Source: Hyphomicrobiales bacterium
Lineage (GTDB): Bacteria; Pseudomonadota; Alphaproteobacteria; Rhizobiales; Rhizobiaceae
DNA: 64,000 nucleotides
Direction of reading: 5' to 3'
Assembly: GCA_900474095.1 (NCBI GenBank)
Contig: UCOA01000011.1
Location: forward strand, 44,035 to 108,034
Shown here: in pieces, positions 46,071-56,664 of the stretch
Layout: every line of letters begins with the position of its first letter
Position numbering within the stretch: position 1 is the first letter of the stretch
Made by a program: the position numbers and the translations under genes
The notes under the pieces: generated by a model
What the model was told of the DNA's origin: nothing
The model's input: only the letters and a program-made list of their open reading frames with translations
The model's database searches: none

Positions 46071-46493
46071 CGGGACGCTTCTTACCAGGTCTAAGCGATG
46101 GGTATCAAAGACTAGTCCGACGGGGCGACTCAACCGCCCGATCAGCCCTCGTTTGCACAACGTACCTGCACCCGCTTGCAGGACTATTCCTTGGCAGATT
46201 CCCCGCTGCGTCTGACTACGGGCAATGTCAACATGTTCGGCCGTAGACTTGTTCGGTTCGAAGTTGCGGGTGCGGAGTTCATCTCTCGCTTCGCGGATTG
46301 TCGGGCTGAGATAATGGGTTGTTAATGGTCTAAATTCGTTCCCGGCAGTTCGACGGAGAACATTGTTCCTTGGAGCAGATCGTGTGCGCTCCAAGGCATG
46401 TGGTAAGGCGATATCACCGTCGACCGAGTCATTTTCGACGGCAGCAAAACGTCAGACCCGGCGGCATTCTCGGTGGCGTCCGGGACTCCCCCC
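46071..46493. other. Gap between the M20 gene and the mutase gene
   Basis: A 423-bp gap between convergent genes. It holds a GGGCG-N7-CGCCC hairpin near 46123-46139 and a perfect 9-bp hairpin CCTTGGAGC-N11-GCTCCAAGG at 46368-46396. The second is a candidate 3' end for the mutase operon. I see no gene. Confidence 0.5.
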
Positions 46494-48635
46494 TTAACGA
46501 TTGCGCAACTTTCCCTGCATCAAGTCCAAGACAGCGCGAGCGGCCTCAAGGACATTGGATCCAGGCCCAAACACCGCAGAAACACCCTTACCGAGCAGGA
46601 AATCGTAATCCTGACGGGGTATAACGCCGCCGACGACAACAATAATGTGTTCCGCGCCCCGCGCCCTGAGAGCTTCGATAAGCTGCGGTGCGAGAGTCTT
46701 GTGCCCGGCGGCAAGGGATGACATGCCAACGACATGAACTTTGTTCGTTACAGCCATTTCGGCGGCCTCATCGGGCGTCTGGAACAAGGGGCCCGCAACG
46801 ACATCAAAACCGATATCGCCAAAAGCGGATGAGATGACCTTGGCGCCACGGTCATGGCCGTCCTGTCCGAGCTTGGCGACCATGATTTTTGGCTTGGTCG
46901 ACAGCGCTCTGGCGAACTCGTCAAGGCGGCCAACCAACGTTAAGTATTCCGGATCGTCCCGGTAGGCTGCGCCATAAACGTCGGCGACAACTTCGGGTGT
47001 GGCGGAATGATCACCGAAGACGACACGCAAAGCATCAGAGATTTCTCCGACGGTAGCTCGTTCACGTGCCGCATCGACGGCAGCCGCCAGCAAATTGCCT
47101 TCACAGCTGCGAGCAGTGTCGGTAAGAACTTTCAAGGCGGCGTTAGTTCTTGCGCTGTCGCGACGGCGCTTGGTATCTTCAATGCGGTTCACTTGGGCAG
47201 TACGCACGGCGGCGTTGTCGATATCGAGAATGTCGAGTTGGTCTTCGTTTTCCAGCCGGTATTTGTTAACTCCGACAATGACCTCTTCGCCACGGTCGAC
47301 GGCGGCCTGACGACGGGTGGCGGCCTCCTCGATCATTCGCTTTGGCATGCCAGTTGCCACTGCCCTGGTCATGCCGCCCAGTGCCTCGACTTCCTCGATC
47401 AGATCCCAGGCTTTCTTCGCAAGTTCGTCCGTCAGGCTTTCGACGTAATAGGAGCCGGCCAATGGATCGACCACCTTGGTAACGCCGGTCTCGTGCTGAA
47501 GAATGAGCTGGGTATTGCGGGCGATGCGAGCGGAAAATGCCGTGGGTAGTGCGATCGCCTCATCGAGTGCATTGGTGTGAAGCGACTGTGTACCGCCGAG
47601 CGCCGCCGACATGGCCTCGTATGCGGTGCGAATGACATTGTTGTAGGGATCCTGCTCCTGAAGCGAAACGCCGGAGGTCTGGCAATGGGTGCGAAGCATT
47701 AGCGACGAAGCCTTTTTGGGCGCGAATTCCTCCATGATCCGTGACCAGAGTAGACGCGCCGCGCGAAGCTTGGCCGCCTCCATGAAGAAATTCATGCCAA
47801 TGGCAAAGAAGAAGGAGAGCCGGCCAGCAAACTCATCGACGTTCAGCCCTTTGGCAAGTGCGGCCCGTACATATTCCCGGCCGTCGGCGAGCGTGAAGGC
47901 AAGCTCCTGCACAAGCGTCGCGCCGGCCTCCTGCATGTGATAGCCGGAGATCGAGATCGAGTTGAACTTCGGCATTTCCTTTGCCGTGTATTCAATGATG
48001 TCGGCAATGATCCGCATCGAGGGTTCCGGCGGGTAGATATAAGTGTTGCGAACCATAAACTCCTTGAGAATATCGTTCTGAATAGTGCCCGACAGTTTTT
48101 CGCGCGAGACCCCCTGCTCTTCCCCAGTAACGATGAAATTTGCCAGGATCGGGATCACGGCGCCATTCATGGTCATCGACACCGACATCTCGTCAAGCGG
48201 GATGCCGTTAAAGAGGATTTTCATGTCCTCGACGCTGTCGATCGCAACACCGGCCTTGCCGACATCGCCGACAACCCGGGGATGATCGCTATCGTAACCC
48301 CGATGGGTGGCGAGATCGAATGCAACGGAAAGCCCCTTCTGGCCGGCAGCGAGATTGCGCTTGTAAAACGCGTTCGACGCCTCGGCGGTCGAGAAGCCGG
48401 CATATTGCCGGATCGTCCACGGGCGCCCGGCATACATTGTGGCGCGCGGGCCCCGGATGAAGGGGGCAAATCCGGGCAAGGAATCCAGATGGCCGACATC
48501 AATAAGGTCCGCCTGGGAATAGAGTGGCTTGATGTCAATGCCTTCCGGCGTATGCCAGACCAGCTTTTCCACCGGCGCCTTCAGCTCGCGCTCCGCCAAG
48601 GCTTGCCAGTCCGCAAGTGTCTTGTCTGTTGGCAT
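46494..48635 (-). CDS. Methylmalonyl-CoA mutase
   Basis: A 713-residue B12-dependent mutase with the whole enzyme in one chain. The N-terminal catalytic barrel includes [15 protein letters not shown] and [14 protein letters not shown]. The C-terminal cobalamin-binding domain carries [11 protein letters not shown], which contains the cobalt-binding D-x-H-x2-G. The TGATG overlap with the end of pccA sets ATG 48635 and shows coupling. It converts (R)-methylmalonyl-CoA to succinyl-CoA, completing propionyl-CoA entry into the TCA cycle. Known as bhbA in Sinorhizobium. The last gene of the pcc operon. Confidence 0.95.
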   Translation of the reverse strand: MPTDKTLADWQALAERELKAPVEKLVWHTPEGIDIKPLYSQADLIDVGHLDSLPGFAPFIRGPRATMYAGRPWTIRQYAGFSTAEASNAFYKRNLAAGQKGLSVAFDLATHRGYDSDHPRVVGDVGKAGVAIDSVEDMKILFNGIPLDEMSVSMTMNGAVIPILANFIVTGEEQGVSREKLSGTIQNDILKEFMVRNTYIYPPEPSMRIIADIIEYTAKEMPKFNSISISGYHMQEAGATLVQELAFTLADGREYVRAALAKGLNVDEFAGRLSFFFAIGMNFFMEAAKLRAARLLWSRIMEEFAPKKASSLMLRTHCQTSGVSLQEQDPYNNVIRTAYEAMSAALGGTQSLHTNALDEAIALPTAFSARIARNTQLILQHETGVTKVVDPLAGSYYVESLTDELAKKAWDLIEEVEALGGMTRAVATGMPKRMIEEAATRRQAAVDRGEEVIVGVNKYRLENEDQLDILDIDNAAVRTAQVNRIEDTKRRRDSARTNAALKVLTDTARSCEGNLLAAAVDAARERATVGEISDALRVVFGDHSATPEVVADVYGAAYRDDPEYLTLVGRLDEFARALSTKPKIMVAKLGQDGHDRGAKVISSAFGDIGFDVVAGPLFQTPDEAAEMAVTNKVHVVGMSSLAAGHKTLAPQLIEALRARGAEHIIVVVGGVIPRQDYDFLLGKGVSAVFGPGSNVLEAARAVLDLMQGKLRNR

Positions 48636-50638
48636 CACTCGAACTCCATGATCAGTTCGTCTACCGCGAGACTCTGACCGGTCGCCGCGACAACGCGTTT
48701 GACCGTCCCGCGCTTTTCCGCACGAAGTGTATTCTCCATCTTCATCGCCTCGACGATGGCGAGCGCCTGGCCGGCCTCGACGGATTCACCGCTATCAACC
48801 AAGACTGCGGTGATGACGCCCGGCATCGGGCAAAGCAGCATTTTCGAGGTATCCGGCGGCAGCTTCCTCGGCATCAGCCGAGCAAGCTCGGCAACGCGCG
48901 GGCTGCGCACATGGACCCGCAAGTCGATGCCGCGCCAGCGCAGGCGGATCGCGGTTCCGGCAAGATCGATCTTCACGCCCATCACTGTCCCGTCGACATT
49001 GAAGGTGGCGTGGCTGCGGCCGGGCGTCCAGTCGCCTGCGACCGCGAAGGCGGCTCCATCGGTCATCTGCACATAGGCCCCGTCGGCCGTGGCATTGAGC
49101 GTCACGGAATGTTCCTGGCCGGCGAAGGTGACGACCCAGTCCTTGCCGATCACCCGGCGATGATGGCCGATCGTGCCGGAGATCTGCGCGGCGCGGGTCT
49201 GCAGCGCCTGGTGGATCAGCGTCGCGACGGCGGCGAGTTTCCGCGCCGATGCCGGGTCCGGCTCGACGCCGTGGAATCCATCCGGAAATTCCTCGGCGAT
49301 GAAGGCAGTGGTGAGACGTCCGGCGCGAAACCGGTCATGCTGCATCACGGCCGAGAGGAACGGCAGGTTGTGGCCGATACCTTCGACCTCAAAGTCGTCG
49401 AGAGCAGCGCTCATCGCGTCGATGGCCGTCAGGCGGTCGGGTGCCCAGGTGCAGAGCTTGGCGACCATCGGGTCGTAATACATCGAGATCTCGCCGCCTT
49501 CGAAGACGCCGGTATCGTTGCGCACGACCGTGCCGTCGGCATGGGCGCCTTCCCTGGGTGGGCGGTAGCGCGAGAGGCGGCCGATCGAGGGCAGGAAGTT
49601 GCGGTAGGGGTCCTCGGCATAGAGCCGGCTTTCGATCGCCCAGCCGTTGAGGCACACGTCGTTCTGGCCGAAAGCCAGTTTCTCACCGGATGCGACGCGG
49701 ATCATCTGCTCGACGAGGTCGATCCCGGTTATCAGTTCCGTCACCGGATGCTCGACCTGCAGGCGGGTGTTCATTTCGAGGAAATAGAAATTCTTGGTCC
49801 CATCGACGATGAATTCGACGGTGCCGGCCGAATGGTAGCCGACTGCCTTCGACAACGCGACGGCCTGCTCGCCCATGGCGCGGCGGGTCTTTTCGTCGAG
49901 AAAGGGCGAGGGCGCTTCCTCGATGACCTTCTGGTTTCGCCGCTGGATCGAGCATTCGCGTTCGCCGAGATAGAGCACGGTGCCGTGCTTGTCGCCGAGC
50001 ACCTGGATCTCGATATGGCGCGGTTGCGTCACAAATTTCTCGATAAAGATGCGGTCGTCGCCAAACGAGCTTTTCGCCTCGTTCTTCGAGGACTGGAAAC
50101 CCTCGCGCGCCTCCGCGTCGTTCCAGGCGATGCGCATGCCCTTGCCACCGCCGCCGGCCGACGCCTTGATCATGACCGGATAGCCGATTTCGCCGGCGAT
50201 TCTCACCGCCTCTTCAGCATCCGCTATCAGACCCATGTGGCCGGGCACGGTAGAGACGCCGGCTTCGGCTGCCAGCTTCTTCGAGGTGATCTTGTCGCCC
50301 ATCGCCTTTATCGCGTTAACCGGCGGGCCAATGAAGGCGATACCCGCCTTCTCCAGCGCTTCGGCAAAAGCGGCATTTTCCGACAGGAAGCCATAGCCCG
50401 GGTGCACCGCATCGGCGCCGGTCTTCCTGATTGCGTCGAGGATCTTGTCGATGGCGATATAGGACTGGCTGGACGGCGCGGGCCCGATATGCACGGCTTC
50501 GTCGGCCATCTTTACATGCAGCGCATCCGCATCCGCATCGGAATAGACGGCAACCGTCCTGATGCCGAGCTTCTTTGCCGACTTGATCACCCGGCAGGCA
50601 ATTTCGCCGCGATTGGCGATCAGAATTTTTTTAAACAT
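48635..50638 (-). CDS. pccA: Propionyl-CoA carboxylase alpha (biotin) subunit
   Basis: A 667-residue acyl-CoA carboxylase alpha subunit. The biotin carboxylase domain starts [17 protein letters not shown] and contains the [17 protein letters not shown]-grasp loop. The C-terminal biotin carrier has EAMKMENT, with biotinylated Lys633. It pairs with pccB to carboxylate propionyl-CoA to (S)-methylmalonyl-CoA. Its ATG lies within the last codons of the acetyltransferase gene, and its own stop overlaps the mutase start. The mutase neighbour supports propionyl-CoA rather than methylcrotonyl- or acetyl-CoA as substrate. Confidence 0.95.
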   Translation of the reverse strand: MFKKILIANRGEIACRVIKSAKKLGIRTVAVYSDADADALHVKMADEAVHIGPAPSSQSYIAIDKILDAIRKTGADAVHPGYGFLSENAAFAEALEKAGIAFIGPPVNAIKAMGDKITSKKLAAEAGVSTVPGHMGLIADAEEAVRIAGEIGYPVMIKASAGGGGKGMRIAWNDAEAREGFQSSKNEAKSSFGDDRIFIEKFVTQPRHIEIQVLGDKHGTVLYLGERECSIQRRNQKVIEEAPSPFLDEKTRRAMGEQAVALSKAVGYHSAGTVEFIVDGTKNFYFLEMNTRLQVEHPVTELITGIDLVEQMIRVASGEKLAFGQNDVCLNGWAIESRLYAEDPYRNFLPSIGRLSRYRPPREGAHADGTVVRNDTGVFEGGEISMYYDPMVAKLCTWAPDRLTAIDAMSAALDDFEVEGIGHNLPFLSAVMQHDRFRAGRLTTAFIAEEFPDGFHGVEPDPASARKLAAVATLIHQALQTRAAQISGTIGHHRRVIGKDWVVTFAGQEHSVTLNATADGAYVQMTDGAAFAVAGDWTPGRSHATFNVDGTVMGVKIDLAGTAIRLRWRGIDLRVHVRSPRVAELARLMPRKLPPDTSKMLLCPMPGVITAVLVDSGESVEAGQALAIVEAMKMENTLRAEKRGTVKRVVAATGQSLAVDELIMEFE

Positions 50639-51104
50639 TGGTTATTCCGCCAGTCATGCCTGCTTGAGTTTTTGCCGACCATTCCATTTTGATTGTCATC
50701 GATGTTCTCGAGACCATGTGAAAGCCAACCGCCAAGAAAAATCCGGCTGCATCGCAGTTCGCTAAAATCGTCACTTGCACGCGCTGTCCTCGCTTTTCCG
50801 CTTGCGAAAATAGGTAGCCGGCAACCCGGCGACCGATACCGAGCCCGCGGGCCTGCGGAACGAGATACAGTTGATCGATGTGCGTGCAGTCGTTTTCCTC
50901 GGACACCGTCAGACAGCCCACATCCGCATTTTCGTATCGAATAATCCGGCAATTGCCGGGGAACTCGTCGCCCATCCCAGGCCGCGGTACAAAGTGCCTC
51001 ATGTCCGAAAACTTGCGAAGCGACAACTCCTCCAGCCGCAACACGAACCCTTCATCCTCGGCAATCGCGTTTCTCAGATCAAAAGTGCTCTGCATGGCGA
51101 TCAC
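50631..51104 (-). CDS. GNAT-family N-acetyltransferase
   Basis: A 157-residue GNAT protein. The acetyl-CoA binding motif is [21 protein letters not shown], shortened here to the core RGLGIG. The start is GTG 51104 overlapping the pccB stop; ATG 51095 is an alternative. Its own stop overlaps the start of pccA. It is therefore locked between the two carboxylase subunit genes by coupled translation. It could acylate the carboxylase or another lysine target using acetyl- or propionyl-CoA. No direct evidence shows this. Confidence 0.85.
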   Translation of the reverse strand: MIAMQSTFDLRNAIAEDEGFVLRLEELSLRKFSDMRHFVPRPGMGDEFPGNCRIIRYENADVGCLTVSEENDCTHIDQLYLVPQARGLGIGRRVAGYLFSQAEKRGQRVQVTILANCDAAGFFLAVGFHMVSRTSMTIKMEWSAKTQAGMTGGITNV

Positions 51105-52633
51105 AATGGTATCGTGTCGTGCTTACGCCACCGTACTTCGCTTTGCTTGTTGCGCAGCGATGCAAAGGCGCGTGCAATGCGACGACGGGAAGAATGCGGC
51201 ATAATCACTTCATCGATGAAGCCGCGTTCGGCGGCGACAAAGGGGTTAGCGAAGCGTGCCTCGTATTCTTGGGTGCGTTCTGCGATCTTTTGCGCGTCAC
51301 CAAGCTCTGAACGATAGAGGATCTCGGTGGCTCCTTTTGCACCCATGACGGCAATCTCAGCAGTTGGCCAAGCATAGTTGACGTCGGCGCCGATATGCTT
51401 GGACGCCATCACGTCATACGCTCCGCCATAAGCTTTACGCGTGATCAAAGTGACCATCGGCACTGTCGCCTGGCTGTAGGCGAAAAGCAGCTTGGCACCG
51501 TGTTTGATAACGCCGCTATATTCCTGCGACGTGCCGGGAAGGAACCCGGGAACATCGACCAATGTTAGAATGGGAATGTTGAAAGCGTCGCAGAACCGGA
51601 CGAAACGGGCTGCTTTTCGCGAAGAGTCGATATCCAGACATCCCGCCAGGACCATCGGTTGATTGGCGACGATTCCGACCGTTTGACCTTCGATCCGTAC
51701 AAAGCCAGTCAAAATGTTTCTCGCGAACGCTTCCTGGATCTCAAAGAAGTCGGCCTCGTCCGCAATCGCCAGGATCAACTCTCTCATGTCATAGGGCTTG
51801 TTCGACGAATCCGGGACCAGCGTGTCGAGGCGGTCCTCTATACGGGCGGGATCATCGAAGAAAGGTCGCACCGGCGCCTGTTCGCGGTTGTTGAGCGGCA
51901 GGAAATCGAAAAGGATGCGGATCTGCTCGAGTGCTTCCACGTCGTTTTCGAATGCCCCATCTGCCACGGATGATTTTGTAGTGTGGGTGCGAGCGCCACC
52001 CAGTTCCTCGGCGGTGACGATCTCGTTGGTGACAGTCTTCACAACGTCAGGGCCGGTCACGAACATATAGGAGCTGTCCCGAACCATAAAAATGAAGTCG
52101 GTCATGGCAGGCGAGTAGACCGCACCACCAGCACACGGACCCATGATGACCGAGATTTGGGGCACAACGCCGGAGGCTTCGACATTTCGCTTGAAGACGT
52201 CTGCATACCCGGCCAGCGAAGCGACGCCCTCTTGAATACGGGCTCCGCCTGAATCATTGAGGCCAATCACCGGCGCGCCGTTTCTGAGCGCCATGTCCAT
52301 GATCTTGCAAATTTTCTGCGCGTGTGTTTCCGATAGCGAACCACCGAGGACGGTAAAATCCTGGGAAAAGATATAGACTTGTCGACCGTTGATCGTGCCC
52401 CAGCCAGTGACGACACCATCGCCGGCAACTTTTTGCTCCGCCATGCCGAAATCGACCGCACGGTGCGTCACGTACATGTCGTACTCTTCGAATGAACCCT
52501 CATCGAGGAGAACCTCGATCCGCTCGCGCGCAGTAAGCTTGCCCTTGCTGTGTTGAGCGTCGATGCGCTTTTGACCGCCGCCAAGCCGTGCTTCGGCTCG
52601 CCGCGACTCAAGCTGCTCAAGAACGGACCGCAT
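51101..52633 (-). CDS. pccB: Propionyl-CoA carboxylase beta subunit
   Basis: A 510-residue carboxyltransferase subunit. The family signatures [33 protein letters not shown] and [19 protein letters not shown] are all present. It is the first gene of the pccB-GNAT-pccA-mcm operon. A weak GGAAA ribosome site precedes ATG 52633. A ScfR-type regulator is divergent, 129 bp away, with a TTTGCAAA motif in between. Confidence 0.95.
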   Translation of the reverse strand: MRSVLEQLESRRAEARLGGGQKRIDAQHSKGKLTARERIEVLLDEGSFEEYDMYVTHRAVDFGMAEQKVAGDGVVTGWGTINGRQVYIFSQDFTVLGGSLSETHAQKICKIMDMALRNGAPVIGLNDSGGARIQEGVASLAGYADVFKRNVEASGVVPQISVIMGPCAGGAVYSPAMTDFIFMVRDSSYMFVTGPDVVKTVTNEIVTAEELGGARTHTTKSSVADGAFENDVEALEQIRILFDFLPLNNREQAPVRPFFDDPARIEDRLDTLVPDSSNKPYDMRELILAIADEADFFEIQEAFARNILTGFVRIEGQTVGIVANQPMVLAGCLDIDSSRKAARFVRFCDAFNIPILTLVDVPGFLPGTSQEYSGVIKHGAKLLFAYSQATVPMVTLITRKAYGGAYDVMASKHIGADVNYAWPTAEIAVMGAKGATEILYRSELGDAQKIAERTQEYEARFANPFVAAERGFIDEVIMPHSSRRRIARAFASLRNKQSEVRWRKHDTIPL

Positions 52634-52731
52634 GTAGTTTCCACTTCGAACGCGTCAATGTTGAGTGCATTTGTAACTGAGTAGTGAGGTTCACAAAACA
52701 CTTGATCGTGCGCGCTTGTGTAAACTATAAA

Positions 52732-52753
52732 AATGCAAACTAACTTTTGCAAA
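52732..52753. promoter_or_regulatory. Candidate PccR operator
   Basis: AATGCAAA and TTTGCAAA are separated by six bases. They lie between pccB and the divergent regulator, just upstream of the regulator start. PccR of Rhodobacter is reported to bind TTTGCAAA repeats. The spacing here is two bases longer and the first half is imperfect, so the match is partial. Confidence 0.5.
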
Positions 52754-52762
52754 GTTGTGAAC

Positions 52763-54181
52763 ATGGCTATTGGAAAACTCTTCATCGGTCGCAAAGTCCG
52801 GGAACTGAGGGACGCGAACAAAGCGACCCAGGCCCAATTTGCGGAGCGAATTGGGATCTCCACGAGTTATCTGAACCAGATCGAAAACAATCAACGGCCG
52901 GTGTCTGCGGCAGTGCTTGTCGCTCTGGCTGAAAAGTTCCAGATCAATATGAGCGAACTCTCGTCTGGTGAAGACGACAGACTTTTGTCTGCTCTCACCG
53001 AGGCTTTGACAGACCCCTTGTTTGAGAATCTCACCCCGAATTTTCAGGAGCTGAAACTTATAACCCAGAGCGCACCAAACCTAGCTCGTGCCTTAATCCG
53101 GGCGCACCAAGGATACAAACGCAACAACGAGCAGCTCGTAGGTCTGAGCGACAGTCTTGGTCGGTCAGCTTCGTTGGCGGAAACAACGCCATACGAGGAA
53201 GTCCGAGATTATTTCCATTTCGTCGACAATTACATCCATGCACTCGACGTTGAAGCCGAAAGACTGGCAAGTGCACTTGGCCTGGGAGACGGAGACAGCT
53301 ACTCGGCTCTATCGCAATTCCTGAAGTCGCAGCATCACATTGAGGTGAGGCGTTCAGAGCCGGACAACGATGCGCTCCGGCAGTTTAACCGATCTTCCGG
53401 GACGCTCTCCATAAATCGCTACGCGCCGGCGTCGACGCGGGATTTCCAAATTGCCTTCCAGGTCGCTCAACTTCACGTCCCCGATCTTATTCAGTCCATC
53501 GCTCGCGAGGCGAATTTTCGCACCGTCGAAGCGGCGGAAATTTGTAAAATTGGTTTGCAGAATTACTTCGCAGGCGCCTTGCTGTTGCCGTATGCCGCGT
53601 TTCTGTCAGCGGCAAACAGCTTGCGCCACGACCTCGATCTCCTCGCCGCCCGTTTCGGCGCAAGCCTTGAGCAGGTCTGCCACCGGCTGAGCACCCTACA
53701 GCGTCCGGGAAACAAAGGCGTACCGATTTTTTTTGCGCGGATCGATCGCGCCGGCAACATAACTAAAAGGCACAGCTCTACGAAGCTTCAATTCGCACGA
53801 TTTGGAGCTGCCTGCCCCTTATGGAATGTTCATGAGGCATTTGAAGCGCAAGGGCGAATCATTCGACAACTGGCGGAGACGCCGGACGGCGTCCGCTACC
53901 TTTGTCTGGCGACGCAAATCACGAAATCCGGAGCGGGATATCATAATCCGCGGCCCCGTTATGCGATCGCTTTTGGCTGCGAGATCTCCTACGCGCACGC
54001 ATTTGTCTATGCTGATGATCTCGATCTTTCGGCGAAGACGAATTTCGCGCCAATAGGAATATCGTGCCGGATCTGCGAGCGACCAAAATGTCCACAAAGA
54101 GCGGTCCCGCCTTTAATGCGGAAACTTGAAGTGGACCATGACACAAGAACAATTTTGCCTTACACGATTGCCGAGCTTTAA
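52763..54181 (+). CDS. pccR: ScfR/PccR-type short-chain acyl-CoA regulator
   Basis: A 472-residue XRE-family regulator. The N-terminal HTH (FAERIGISTSYLNQIENNQRPVS) and long acyl-CoA-sensing C-terminal region match short-chain fatty acyl-CoA regulators. The C-terminal cluster CRICERPKCPQRAVPP is also typical. I place the start at ATG 52763 (MAIGKLFIGRKVREL), because the earlier ATG at 52733 lies inside the likely operator. It is divergent from pccB, as in Rhodobacter PccR, which activates propionyl-CoA assimilation genes. It therefore likely senses propionyl-CoA. Confidence 0.9.
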   Translation: MAIGKLFIGRKVRELRDANKATQAQFAERIGISTSYLNQIENNQRPVSAAVLVALAEKFQINMSELSSGEDDRLLSALTEALTDPLFENLTPNFQELKLITQSAPNLARALIRAHQGYKRNNEQLVGLSDSLGRSASLAETTPYEEVRDYFHFVDNYIHALDVEAERLASALGLGDGDSYSALSQFLKSQHHIEVRRSEPDNDALRQFNRSSGTLSINRYAPASTRDFQIAFQVAQLHVPDLIQSIAREANFRTVEAAEICKIGLQNYFAGALLLPYAAFLSAANSLRHDLDLLAARFGASLEQVCHRLSTLQRPGNKGVPIFFARIDRAGNITKRHSSTKLQFARFGAACPLWNVHEAFEAQGRIIRQLAETPDGVRYLCLATQITKSGAGYHNPRPRYAIAFGCEISYAHAFVYADDLDLSAKTNFAPIGISCRICERPKCPQRAVPPLMRKLEVDHDTRTILPYTIAEL

Positions 54182-54320
54182 GGCTATTGGCGCCGTTAAG
54201 TGGGAGCTGCAGGCGATCAAAAAACATTTCCCATGGGGTAAGACTCGTCAGCGTAAGTGCCCTGACCTGATGTGGTGGACAGTCTCCGCGAGGGCCGGTG
54301 ATGGATAACGGCCGCTGAGT

Positions 54321-54340
54321 TGCCTAGTTACCGATAGGCA
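54321..54340 (-). terminator. Hairpin after traH
   Basis: An inverted repeat TGCCTA-N8-TAGGCA lies directly past the traH stop in the space between convergent pccR and traH. It has no T run. It is a weak candidate for the end of the traA-F-B-H transcript. Confidence 0.35.
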
Positions 54341-54341
54341 C

Positions 54342-54944
54342 TCACCTCCCCCCATTGATGCTTGAGAGATCGATTCTGAGGTCGGACTTGGCAGGATCGA
54401 TCAGGTCAGAATTCGCTTCGGTGCCGCTTGTGTCCCCTTGGGTTTGCTCGTCATCCCCGCCACCTTCCGGTGACAGGTCTGGTGCCCATGCGACTGGCTT
54501 CTCTGGGTCAGCCGCCTGGAAGACGGACTTGCCTTCGAAATATCCCGTCCTCCAAGCATAGATCGCATCGTTGAATGCTTCTGGCGGTTCGGACCCATAC
54601 CATTTCGAAACGATCCGATAGACCTTGCCGAATAAAGTGGTCCCTCTGCGAATGTTTTGGCAGGCATCGACCAAGTCGGGTTTCAACTCCGAGGCGTCTT
54701 TTACGCCGACCCCGGCCGGATATTGCGTAACTCCGACCCTGACGACTGCATTGCCCACGTATTTCGATAGGATTGCCATCGCTTCCTCGCTCGTCTTCGC
54801 CAGAGGCACAAGAATAAGACGGTCTCCAGATCTGACGGTGACCATCAGCGGGTTCGGCGAGCCGGCCTGGGCAATGAATTTTTCGACGATAGCGGGCTTT
54901 AGATCGGGATCGGCGCATTTGGTGATCAAGGCGGGGTCAAACAT
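54342..54944 (-). CDS. traH: Conjugal transfer protein TraH
   Basis: A 200-residue protein resembling TraH of Ti and rhizobial plasmids, starting MFDPALITKCAPDL-like, with a hydrophilic, Asp/Ser-rich C-terminal tail. The role of TraH in transfer is poorly defined. It follows traB by 15 bp and is the last gene of the traA-traF-traB-traH arm. The identification rests on sequence and conserved gene order. Confidence 0.85.
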   Translation of the reverse strand: MFDPALITKCADPDLKPAIVEKFIAQAGSPNPLMVTVRSGDRLILVPLAKTSEEAMAILSKYVGNAVVRVGVTQYPAGVGVKDASELKPDLVDACQNIRRGTTLFGKVYRIVSKWYGSEPPEAFNDAIYAWRTGYFEGKSVFQAADPEKPVAWAPDLSPEGGGDDEQTQGDTSGTEANSDLIDPAKSDLRIDLSSINGGR

Positions 54945-54959
54945 GAGTGCTCCAAAGGC

Positions 54960-56126
54960 TTAAGTGTTGAAGGCAAAAACGATGGACGTCTCGAATAGAC
55001 GAGCCCACGCGATGGCGCTGGCGCGTTGAACAGGGACGATCGAGGTTCCCGTCGTCCACCATCCATTCCCGATCGCAACGATCACATCTGGCCTATGAAG
55101 CATTGACTGCAGGACGGGCCACGTGATCAGTTGTTCGTAGCAAATCAAAGTGGCTACGCGCGTACCGGCGACATCCACGACGGGATTGGCGAAGAAGTTG
55201 GCGTGGGCGCCGCCGCTTCTCCCCAACCACGCCAGCCATGGTTGCCACATAGACACCGGTACCGGCATGCGCTCGCGATAAATCGGCGATCCGCCATCCC
55301 TGGTAATTAAAACCATGACGTTGTCATAACCGTCGGGTTTAACCACCGAAGCCCCAGCCAAAACCGCGACATCGCTGCCTTGCATAGCCGTTCGCCAATA
55401 TCGCTCGACCATCGGCGTCCAGAAGCCAAGCGCGCTTTCGGGAAGAACGACAACCCGCGCGCCGAGTGTTGCTTTCTCCCGCAGCGCCCTGACAAGCAAG
55501 CGTTGCTGCGCGAGATCAAAACCGCGGCCAAGCGACTGACCAAAATGTGTATCGACACCCGCCCATCCGTTCGGCAAAGGAGGAGGCTCCCAGCATGCGA
55601 CGGACCAGACCCAAAAGCCTCCCAAGGAGATTACCGCGATCGGCCATCGTTTCGTCGTCAAACCGAGCAAGCCGCTCGTGGTCGCAACAAGTCCCGACCA
55701 CCCCCAGCCTGGAAATAAGGCGCCTGCCGCCGTGAGCGGATGAGCCCAGCCGATGATGCCGAACGGCGGAAAGATCATCAGGATAGAAGCGATCGCATAC
55801 CCTGCAGAGCGCCGCGAACCCGATCGCCGCGTCCAGCAAACGGTGTGAGCAAGCACGAATCCGGCGGCGGCAGCCAACCACAACACCCAACCATACGCCT
55901 CCCCCGATCCATAGAAGTTGGCGACGCCTTGGGGCAGGCCCCTTGATGAGGCGAGAAAATAGTTAGCCGCGATCATAGCTGCGATAGCGCGCGAAGGCGC
56001 GCGGGACCACAGCAATGGGAAGAGGAGCGCCAGTGGCAACCAAAGGACCTGGCCGCTCCAGCCGGATGTACCTGCAACAGCTGCCCCCGCAAGCAATCCG
56101 ATGGAGACAAGCGCTTCACGGTGCAT
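54960..56126 (-). CDS. traB: Conjugal transfer protein TraB
   Basis: A 388-residue protein with several N-terminal hydrophobic segments and a C-terminal nitrilase-fold domain. Its Glu, Lys and Cys regions resemble the CN-hydrolase family: VVLPESALGFW, then MPVPVSMW and LICYEQ with the likely nucleophilic Cys. TraB of Ti plasmids has this Lnt-like build. It overlaps the end of traF by 11 bp. In the family it affects transfer efficiency; its chemistry is not settled. Confidence 0.9.
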   Translation of the reverse strand: MHREALVSIGLLAGAAVAGTSGWSGQVLWLPLALLFPLLWSRAPSRAIAAMIAANYFLASSRGLPQGVANFYGSGEAYGWVLWLAAAAGFVLAHTVCWTRRSGSRRSAGYAIASILMIFPPFGIIGWAHPLTAAGALFPGWGWSGLVATTSGLLGLTTKRWPIAVISLGGFWVWSVACWEPPPLPNGWAGVDTHFGQSLGRGFDLAQQRLLVRALREKATLGARVVVLPESALGFWTPMVERYWRTAMQGSDVAVLAGASVVKPDGYDNVMVLITRDGGSPIYRERMPVPVSMWQPWLAWLGRSGGAHANFFANPVVDVAGTRVATLICYEQLITWPVLQSMLHRPDVIVAIGNGWWTTGTSIVPVQRASAIAWARLFETSIVFAFNT

Positions 56127-56664
56127 AGATTAACACCTCCTCAGCGAGGCCGAGCACCCCACTTAGCGGGATAGGACCGAAGTAGCGGGAGTCATAGGAT
56201 CCGGCAAAATCCGAATGCAGGAAGACAAAGTTCTGCGGAACAACGCCGCCAGTGAATCGTGAAAGCGGTCTGCGTCGACTATCAAGGTTTGCGATTGGGG
56301 AATTGGCCAGCGGTCTGTCGTCGATGGTGACGAAGTCCTGGATCCCGACACGCTGCCCGCCAGTCGCCACAACAGTTTTGATAAGAGGGCCAAATCCTCC
56401 CGGGCAAAGTCCGAGGCGAAGGTAGCTCCGCTCCTTGGCTAATCTGAAGACATCATTGTCGGGCGGGCAAATGAACACCCGGTCGCCAACACGAATACCC
56501 CGGGTGAGCGGCTGAGCGCGCCAGAGACCCAATGCGGAGCTCGGCGTCGTATTGATCCTGTATCCACCGAACCAGCCTAGACTTAGGAGCGTGGCCATGG
56601 CGATTATCCCTACAAGGATAAGGCGCAGCGCTGCCTTCGACTGACTGATTGCATCCCCTTTCAT
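56116..56664 (-). CDS. traF: Conjugal transfer peptidase TraF
   Basis: A 182-residue TraF-type serine peptidase (S26 family), which matures the conjugative pilin in related systems. One N-terminal membrane span is followed by Ser42 in TPSSALGLW and Lys96 in GPLIKTVVATGG as the likely dyad. The start ATG 56664 overlaps the traA stop (ATGA). The usual proline after the Ser is replaced by Ala here. Confidence 0.9.
   Translation of the reverse strand: MKGDAISQSKAALRLILVGIIAMATLLSLGWFGGYRINTTPSSALGLWRAQPLTRGIRVGDRVFICPPDNDVFRLAKERSYLRLGLCPGGFGPLIKTVVATGGQRVGIQDFVTIDDRPLANSPIANLDSRRRPLSRFTGGVVPQNFVFLHSDFAGSYDSRYFGPIPLSGVLGLAEEVLIYAP

Noticed and set aside
48617..50692. A 691-codon plus-strand open frame antisense to pccA
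   Set aside because: It mirrors the third-position GC bias of pccA, has no family features, and pccA is unambiguous on the other strand.
52733..52762. ATG at 52733 as the start of the PccR-like regulator
   Set aside because: It lies within the likely operator, and family members begin near the MAIGKLFIGRKV stretch.
54182..54341. Possible transposon remnant between pccR and traH
   Set aside because: Some short similarity to insertion-sequence-like sequence was suspected but no inverted repeats or transposase frame could be identified.
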